Shown here: one piece after another, positions 14,501 to 20,076 of the stretch
Layout: each line of letters starts with the position of its first letter
Position numbering within the stretch: position 1 is the stretch's first letter
Assembly (NCBI GenBank): GCA_002690445.1
Contig: NZER01000153.1
Span: 1 to 22,165, forward strand
DNA length: 22,165 nucleotides
Reading direction: 5' to 3'
From: Candidatus Pacearchaeota archaeon
Lineage (GTDB): Archaea > Nanoarchaeota > Nanoarchaeia > Pacearchaeales > GW2011-AR1
Made by a program: the position numbers and the translations under genes
The notes under the pieces: model-generated
Database searches by the model: none
What the model saw: the letters and a program-made list of their open reading frames with translations, nothing else
What the model was told of the DNA's origin: nothing

Positions 14501-15102
14501 GTTACGCAGGGGTGCAGACTAAAGCCCTGACGCTTTTGCAGGGTATGAGCCAATTCGATTCCAACAATTCAGCCGAGTCTGATTTCAGACTGTTAGCCGC
14601 AGGAAAATCCTCTTATGGAATACTGCTCAAAGGCTCGACGGGTAAGCCGGGATCCTCGGGTCAGCTTGACATAAGAGACGACAACTATTCATATAAAAGG
14701 CGTGACGACTACACGGTTGAGATCCACGTATTTGCTCATTTCGCTGTCGATCAGTTAGCAACCCGGGCGGCAGTCACAACCCTTGCTGATGCAGTAACGG
14801 CACACTTCGATAAATACCCAGACCTTGACGACCACGACGGTATCATAGATAGTCGTATTGACGTCGTCGGCGAACCCGACGAGTGGACTGTGGGAACAGG
14901 TAGTTACTGGCGACAGGTAATCAACCTTGAAGTAGTCGAGATCTCGACGGTCTATATGGAGGAGAATCAAAGTGGCACGATCGCACGGTGGAATGGCTTA
15001 TCTTTCTGGGATGGAACAGAGGCTTGGGGAGCAGGTATGGCTGGCTTGGTTTTTCGGTGGAATGGCGAAGGTCTTTGGGACGGATCGGATGGTTGGCACT
15101 AA
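14497..15102 (+). CDS. Tail completion/neck protein, paralogue 2 with Trp-rich tail
   Basis: 201 residues. Residues 1-152 are a tandem paralogue of the preceding protein. A 43-residue C-terminal extension, absent from paralogue 1, holds two 14-residue copies of R-W-N-G-x-x-x-W-D-G-x-x-x-W (164-177 and 187-200), ending GWH. This gives six Trp in two short repeats, like a carbohydrate- or beta-turn repeat tail displayed on a virion protein. The stop overlaps the next start (TAATG). The repeats are seen; surface display or binding is inference. Confidence 0.65.
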   Translation: MSYAGVQTKALTLLQGMSQFDSNNSAESDFRLLAAGKSSYGILLKGSTGKPGSSGQLDIRDDNYSYKRRDDYTVEIHVFAHFAVDQLATRAAVTTLADAVTAHFDKYPDLDDHDGIIDSRIDVVGEPDEWTVGTGSYWRQVINLEVVEISTVYMEENQSGTIARWNGLSFWDGTEAWGAGMAGLVFRWNGEGLWDGSDGWH

Positions 15103-15578
15103 TGGGATTTGATTACGACTTAGAGCGCAGGGGAGGTGAGGGCTTAAGCAAGGCTGAAACGATTATTGCAGGGCAAGCGAACAGAGCCTTGCGGGACATC
15201 GGTCAGGTGTTTACGCCTGCACTCAAGGCAAACACTCCCCGGGCTACGGGGAAACTTGCCAACTCGTCACGCTTTCAACTTGTCGGATCTAATAAGAATC
15301 AAGCTGTGGAAGTACGGCAAGGCGCAAGGACGCCAGACGGTGCTTTCTACGGCATGTTTGTGAGGGGTGGTACGAGACCTCACGAAATTCGCCCAAAGAA
15401 AAAGGGCGGAGTTCTAGTTTTCAAAATCGGTGGGCGGACTATCTTCGCGAAGAAGGTCAATCACCCGGGAACGAAAGCAAACCCGTATCATGTAGAAACG
15501 GAACGTCAAACAAGCGGTGAGATTGCTGAGATTATTTCTCGGACGGGCGTCGAAATCGCATCAAAACTTATGGGATAA
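15102..15578 (+). CDS. HK97 gp10-like tail completion protein
   Basis: 158 residues from ATG 15102, which overlaps the previous TAA. The same frame is open back to 14988, but that Trp-rich extension is the shadow of the previous gene's repeats. The core pattern of the HK97 gp10 family is visible: LKANTPRATGKLANS, YGMFVRGGTRPHEIRPKK, a short L-V-F-K-I-G-G strand, and VNHPGTKANPYH near the end. These proteins join or terminate tails at the head interface. It is basic (many K/R), as is usual. It is followed 4 bases later by the tail tube gene. Confidence 0.8.
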   Translation: MGFDYDLERRGGEGLSKAETIIAGQANRALRDIGQVFTPALKANTPRATGKLANSSRFQLVGSNKNQAVEVRQGARTPDGAFYGMFVRGGTRPHEIRPKKKGGVLVFKIGGRTIFAKKVNHPGTKANPYHVETERQTSGEIAEIISRTGVEIASKLMG

Positions 15579-15582
15579 GTAA

Positions 15583-16020
15583 ATGGCAAACACAAGATTT
15601 CCGGGGAAAGATACGCACTTTGCGATCGCAGACGCCGGTGGAACCAGCCGAGTCCTGACAGGTCTTACGTCTGTCACAGGTCTCCCGGGTGAAATGGAAC
15701 ACTACGACGCAACGGCTGTGGGCGACGCAGGGCGCAAGCATGTGGCAGGGTTAGCGAACGTCACAATTACGATTGAAGGTTGGTACGATAACACAGCCAC
15801 CACAGGGTCACAGGTTGTGCTGTCAGGGTTGGCAGCAGTCCGAAACACCGACGCTGAAAAAGCGATCATCTATGGCCCATCCGGTAGCACTAGCGGGATG
15901 GAAAAATTTACAGCAACCGTGAAGATGAAAACGCTTGAATATCCAGCGGCACTCGGCGACCTCGTCAAGTTCCGGTGCGATTTACTTGTTCAAGGTGCAG
16001 TAACACATACAACATTCTAG
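15583..16020 (+). CDS. Major tail tube protein
   Basis: 145 residues. Pattern of siphophage tail tube proteins: LTSVTGLPGEMEHYDATAVGD (28-48), R-K-H-V-A-G-L-A-N-V-T-I-T-I-E-G-W-Y-D, an RNTDAEKAIIYGPSG loop, and a closing FRCDLLVQGAVTHTTF strand. It polymerises into the tail tube around the tape measure. No sheath gene follows, so the tail is non-contractile. ATG 15583 follows GGGAT at about 7 bases. The neighbouring chaperone and tape measure genes fit the usual siphophage order. Confidence 0.85.
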   Translation: MANTRFPGKDTHFAIADAGGTSRVLTGLTSVTGLPGEMEHYDATAVGDAGRKHVAGLANVTITIEGWYDNTATTGSQVVLSGLAAVRNTDAEKAIIYGPSGSTSGMEKFTATVKMKTLEYPAALGDLVKFRCDLLVQGAVTHTTF

Positions 16021-16029
16021 CGAGGGACT

Positions 16030-16425
16030 ATGAAAATCACCGAGACGGGGATTGACTCAGGTGGGATTCAGCTTATAAAGGTCGAGTTCGATGACGGTCA
16101 ATGGTGGGAGTTTAGGCAGGAAATAAATTGGGGCACATCCCGGCAGATCCGAAAGGTGTTGTCAGGGATAGATATGGCAGACCCGGATATTGACGCAGCG
16201 CATGAGGCGCAGGTTTTACGGGTAGCTGGCTCCACGGAATCTTGGTCGTTCAAACTCCCTGTTTCCATATCGTCGATCGACCGGGTCGCTGACTGGCGGG
16301 TCAGGTCGGTTCTTACATACATGGTAGAGAGACACAGTATTGGAGGGATTACTGATGAAACAAAAAAAGCCTCAGGCTGGCGTTTATTTTTCGGTCGGAT
16401 CTTCCAGAGGAATTCGCAGAAGTAG
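16030..16425 (+). CDS. Tail assembly chaperone G (zero-frame product)
   Basis: 131 residues. Located between tail tube and tape measure, the position of lambda G. ATG 16030 has GAGGGA upstream. The sequence begins KITETGIDSGGIQLIKVEFDD, followed by QWWEFRQEINW and a helical VADWRVRSVLTYMVERHS. The zero frame reads through A7 at 16362-16368 and ends at TAG 16423-16425. G-type proteins bind the tape measure and recruit tube subunits. The family is not identified by strong motif; the call rests on position, size and the frameshift arrangement. Confidence 0.75.
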   Translation: MKITETGIDSGGIQLIKVEFDDGQWWEFRQEINWGTSRQIRKVLSGIDMADPDIDAAHEAQVLRVAGSTESWSFKLPVSISSIDRVADWRVRSVLTYMVERHSIGGITDETKKASGWRLFFGRIFQRNSQK

Positions 16426-16568
16426 CGTCATATGTGAATTTGCTCGACGCAGGCGTCGTCAGCCCTTACACAATGCCCGAGGTAGAGCGTAGATCCCAGA
16501 CGTGGGTTCACAGGCTCTACGCTTACAAATCAATTCGTGAAGAAGTACGGATAGCGCAAGCAGCATGA
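16030..16568 (+). CDS. Tail assembly chaperone GT fusion by -1 frameshift
   Basis: A -1 shift at A-AAA-AAA (16362-16368) joins the first 113 codons to 66 codons of the -1 frame, giving about 179 residues. The -1 frame has no start codon near its beginning and no stop until TGA 16566-16568, which overlaps the tape measure ATG (ATGA). The T part contains RSDLPEEFAEVASYVNLLDAG, then VERRSQTWVHRLYAYKS; this is protein-like and helical. Lambda and most siphophages make GT similarly, at a low ratio to G. Coordinates span the fusion, including the slip. Confidence 0.75.
16362..16368 (+). promoter_or_regulatory. Slippery heptamer for programmed -1 frameshift
   Basis: In the zero frame the codons are ACA AAA AAA GCC, giving the heptamer A-AAA-AAA. 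Both AAA-decoding tRNAs can re-pair after a one-base slip, and the next codon becomes AGC in the -1 frame. I did not identify a definite downstream stimulatory structure. Nearest start codons in the -1 frame cannot explain translation of the 66-codon extension. Confidence 0.75.
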
Positions 16569-17632
16569 CAAGCAATAACACACAGGATCTAATCTTCAAG
16601 GCAAAGTTTGAGGACGACGCCAGCGAGGATATTCAGAATCTTGACAAGGATGTAGAGGGTCTTGACTCATCAATGGGCGGGCTTTCAATGTCTGCGGTCA
16701 CAGCTGGTCTTGCAATGTTCGGCGTCGGTGTCGGAGTTCAGCAGGTAATATCAGGATCCGTTGAAGCGCATAAACGGATAGTTGCAACTAAAGCGTTGAT
16801 CAGCTTGCTCCCCGAGTCTGCTCGATCTGCATTAAATGATCTCGCTCCGTTCTATGAAGAGATTGGCAACACTGTTGGAGCCACGAACCTCGAAGTAGAG
16901 GAAACTGCAGTGGCTATCACTACCGCATCAGGCGGTATCGCCCCGTCAGTGGAGGAATTGGCGCTCGCTTACGATCTGATAGCCGCAACAGGCACAGACA
17001 GCGCAACAGCCGCCGCCGCCATTGGCGAGGCTCTCCGGGGCAATATGGAGCCATTACAGTCACTCTTGGGCGACAAGTACAACCTCCACGAATTGGAAGA
17101 AGTCATGGGAGACTTGGCGGGAACTGCCGCCGAAGCAAAGACGCCCATTGATGACGTGACAGCAGCGTTTAGGGAATGGAACGAAGAATTAGCCACAACC
17201 GAAGGGCAAAAAGATGCGGCGATTGATGTCATCGCTGCGATGATTCCGGGTGGCACGGCTCTGCTCGACGCTAAAAATCTTTGGGACATGTATTGGAGTG
17301 CCATGAGGGGAGAGGATGGCGAGGATCCCGACGCTCCTGAGGTCGAAAAGCCTCCGCTCGAAATGAGTGGCGGCGGCATGGGAGGCGGCATGATACCCAA
17401 GGCTGTGGAGCAGGCGTTGATACAAGAAGGCGTCTACGGTGTGGGAGCGGCTGGCGCAGGTGCTATGGCGACAGGATCTCAACCCGTGTCTGTGGGAATT
17501 ACAATCAACGGTGATGTTGACTCTGCGCAGCGAGTCGCCGTGATTATGCGACAGGTGGAAATGGCTCAGCGAAATATGTACAGGGGCACAATCAACACAA
17601 TGGGCATTGACCCCAGAATGTTCCCAAACTAA
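16565..17632 (+). CDS. Tail tape measure protein (short)
   Basis: 355 residues, well below the 600-1500 usual for siphophage tape measures. The N-terminus is polar (DLIFKAKFEDDASEDIQNLDKDVEGLD), then a hydrophobic segment (about 39-66, GLSMSAVTAGLAMFGVGVGVQQ), typical of tape measures and proposed to act in membrane penetration. A long helical, Ala-rich region follows, then a Gly/Met-rich stretch (about 269-278) and a C-terminal VSVGITINGDVDSAQR segment. ATG 16565 overlaps the GT stop. It is placed correctly after the chaperone and before the tail-tip gene. By the usual rule of about 1.5 angstrom per residue it predicts a tail of about 50 nm. Confidence 0.75.
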   Translation: MTSNNTQDLIFKAKFEDDASEDIQNLDKDVEGLDSSMGGLSMSAVTAGLAMFGVGVGVQQVISGSVEAHKRIVATKALISLLPESARSALNDLAPFYEEIGNTVGATNLEVEETAVAITTASGGIAPSVEELALAYDLIAATGTDSATAAAAIGEALRGNMEPLQSLLGDKYNLHELEEVMGDLAGTAAEAKTPIDDVTAAFREWNEELATTEGQKDAAIDVIAAMIPGGTALLDAKNLWDMYWSAMRGEDGEDPDAPEVEKPPLEMSGGGMGGGMIPKAVEQALIQEGVYGVGAAGAGAMATGSQPVSVGITINGDVDSAQRVAVIMRQVEMAQRNMYRGTINTMGIDPRMFPN

Positions 17633-20076
17633 TGCCTAGCCCATTTATTGAATACCACATAGATTTCGACGAGGACAAAATTCTCGAATCTGACGAGGAA
17701 GTCTCAGAGGATCTGAAAGCCGTACTTCTAACCCGTGGAAAGGATATTCAAAACCACCGTGCGCCTGCGGCTACGCTGCTGACGTCCATGCACAACTACG
17801 ACGGGAAATACTCCCCGAGTAACGCGTCGTCACCGCTGCACCCTTTTCAACTCCCGGGTCCAGATGTCCGTTTTAGAATGGCATATCCATATGACTCGTT
17901 TACCGATACCGATGGCACCGACTTAAATGGGCGGGCTTTGCCAAGAGCAGACTTACAAACTGTCTCCGAGGATGGGTGGAGCGCATGGGCTGGATCTGCG
18001 GACTTTGAAATCAGGTCAAATCACATCGAATTGTCGTCAAAGACCGGGACTGACAAGGTTTGCGTTCTAGATTTTGAGACCGCCAACGCTCGGATCGGTG
18101 CAGACGTAATGCTTGATACTGGAACGAGTTATCCATATGTCTGCGATATGTTCGTTTTCAGATACACAAACACAAGCAATTACAATCATGCTTATGTTTA
18201 TTTTGAAAGTGCATCATCTTGGTATTTTAGGGTTGCGACTATCGTGTCTGGATCTCGGACAATCGCCACCCCTGTCGTTACCTACAACCTCAAAGACGCC
18301 ATCTGGGACAAAGGCGAATCTGCCCGTGTGGAAATAGGATTCCAAGATGAAGAAGTCCTAATTTGGTGTAATGATTACGCAGTCGCCGAATTCTCTGGCA
18401 TAAGCGCAAACCTCACAGCGACCAAGCACGGGATTGGCGGCAAGGATTTTAGTGGGGTGGCGAATAGCGGGTCAGCGGGATCTCGGTCAGTACAGTGGGA
18501 TAATTTCGGCGGCTGGAATACAGCATTCTCGGGGAGGACTGACTCGGTCGAACCAACACCGGGCATTGACGCCGAGGCGAACATAATGTCGTGGGATGAT
18601 TTCGAGCGGCTAAACCGTCACCCTGTTTTCAAAACAGCCGAGGCGACCAAGACGGCAAAGCAACTCATAGATATTGTCCTTGAGGCTGGCGACGTCCCCG
18701 GAGATCGTCCGTTATTAAACGGCGGGACTCCCGTCACAGACTTGCTCACGATCGCTGATACGGGTGAAACTCTCATAGCTGACTTTTCAAAAGCTATGGG
18801 ACTCACAGCTCTCGGCGAGTTATACCAAATTCAAGACGACGACGTCGGATTTATCTGGATCGACGGGCGTGGCACTTTTAGATATGAGGCGACTAATCAC
18901 AGGGCGGCGGCACCACACGATACTCATGCGGCTTCGTGGGGTGCAGTGTCGGGATCTGCTCCGTCGATTTCTATGGAGCCCAAGTCTAAATGGATGGATG
19001 GGAAAGACGTTATTGAAAACGAAGTTTTCTTTCGATTCAACAGGGCTAGTGTGTCACTCGGTGCTACGGTGTGGATTTTAGAAGTCGACGATAACCCTGA
19101 TATGCAAGGTGCTCAATCGTCAACTTTGGGGGGTTATCGTATGGTCGAGATCACCGCCCTTTCTGGCGGCGACACGCTCGGCAATATCAGGAATCCTATC
19201 CCGGGCTCAGGCTATACGATTTTTCAGAACGCTGATGGCACGGGCGTAAATTTCCTCACGCCTCTTGCGAGCGAGACCGGCACGGTGTCGATGGTAAACG
19301 CTCCCGGGACGACAGTGTGGCTTGACGATACCGGTCAGGACTTCACTGACTCCACGTCGGTCGGTGCAGGAACTTTTACGAGGATGGGGCAGTTCATAAC
19401 TGTTCGTGATAACTCTGGGAGTACGGCGGTTGGTTTCGCAAAATATGGCGACGTCGACGGCGACGGAACGAAGGTGAACATCACAGACTGGCCACAGGAT
19501 TACGAAAATGCAGGGGCACATGGGACTCCCGGCTGGCTCGCAAAGGATGACGGATTTTCCAGCGTCGACACGCCACTTACTTATGACGTGATGCTTGCAG
19601 CAGCCTACATTCTTCCGGGCTTCGAGGGTGAGACTTCAATAATTAGATACCTTGTTTACGATACTGCTGAAAATTCACATTTTCTGACCTCCGCCCTGTT
19701 AGTTGCTGACAAGACGGTTGACTCAAACCCGACAGCAGCAAGAGCCTCAGACTCTACGTCGCAGGCGAAATTTGGACGCCGTCGTGAGGATCACACAACG
19801 AAGTATATTGATACATGGAATATGGCTCAGAGCAGGGCTAACGCCCGGCTTGCAGCGAGGAAAGATGAGCGGGAGAGGTTCACGGTGACCCTAAATAATC
19901 TCGATAAGTATAACCTTATGGAAATCATGTATCGTGATGTGAGCGACCGGATACGGATCAGCATTCCAGAGATGGGGATCTCGAATCAGGATTATTATAT
20001 TGAAAACTACATTATGAATTTGACTCAATCAGGTAAGTTCTTGACAATGACTTATACAGTCTCGAAGGTGGTCTAA
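17632..20076 (+). CDS. Tail-tip/baseplate hub protein with ConA-like domain
   Basis: 814 residues. The N-terminus (about 1-75) follows a common tail-tip pattern: VLLTRGKDIQNHRAPAATLL, then HNYDGKYSPSNASSPL. Residues about 86-298 (YDSFTDTDGTDLNGR, then beta strands, up to VQWDNFGGW) look like an inserted laminin-G/concanavalin-like sandwich, a likely carbohydrate-binding module. The rest resumes hub-like sequence, with TAKQLIDIVLEAGDVPGD, a Gly/Asp-rich beta region, and a C-terminal RANARLAARKDERERFTVTL. It probably forms the distal tail hub and contributes to host-surface binding. ATG 17632 overlaps the tape measure stop (TAATG). Domain limits are estimates; no active-site motif is claimed. 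Confidence 0.7.
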   Translation: MPSPFIEYHIDFDEDKILESDEEVSEDLKAVLLTRGKDIQNHRAPAATLLTSMHNYDGKYSPSNASSPLHPFQLPGPDVRFRMAYPYDSFTDTDGTDLNGRALPRADLQTVSEDGWSAWAGSADFEIRSNHIELSSKTGTDKVCVLDFETANARIGADVMLDTGTSYPYVCDMFVFRYTNTSNYNHAYVYFESASSWYFRVATIVSGSRTIATPVVTYNLKDAIWDKGESARVEIGFQDEEVLIWCNDYAVAEFSGISANLTATKHGIGGKDFSGVANSGSAGSRSVQWDNFGGWNTAFSGRTDSVEPTPGIDAEANIMSWDDFERLNRHPVFKTAEATKTAKQLIDIVLEAGDVPGDRPLLNGGTPVTDLLTIADTGETLIADFSKAMGLTALGELYQIQDDDVGFIWIDGRGTFRYEATNHRAAAPHDTHAASWGAVSGSAPSISMEPKSKWMDGKDVIENEVFFRFNRASVSLGATVWILEVDDNPDMQGAQSSTLGGYRMVEITALSGGDTLGNIRNPIPGSGYTIFQNADGTGVNFLTPLASETGTVSMVNAPGTTVWLDDTGQDFTDSTSVGAGTFTRMGQFITVRDNSGSTAVGFAKYGDVDGDGTKVNITDWPQDYENAGAHGTPGWLAKDDGFSSVDTPLTYDVMLAAAYILPGFEGETSIIRYLVYDTAENSHFLTSALLVADKTVDSNPTAARASDSTSQAKFGRRREDHTTKYIDTWNMAQSRANARLAARKDERERFTVTLNNLDKYNLMEIMYRDVSDRIRISIPEMGISNQDYYIENYIMNLTQSGKFLTMTYTVSKVV

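Noticed and set aside
14988..15101. N-terminal extension of the gp10-like gene
   Set aside because: It is the shadow of the Trp-rich repeats in the preceding gene, and ATG 15102 gives a tight TAATG overlap.
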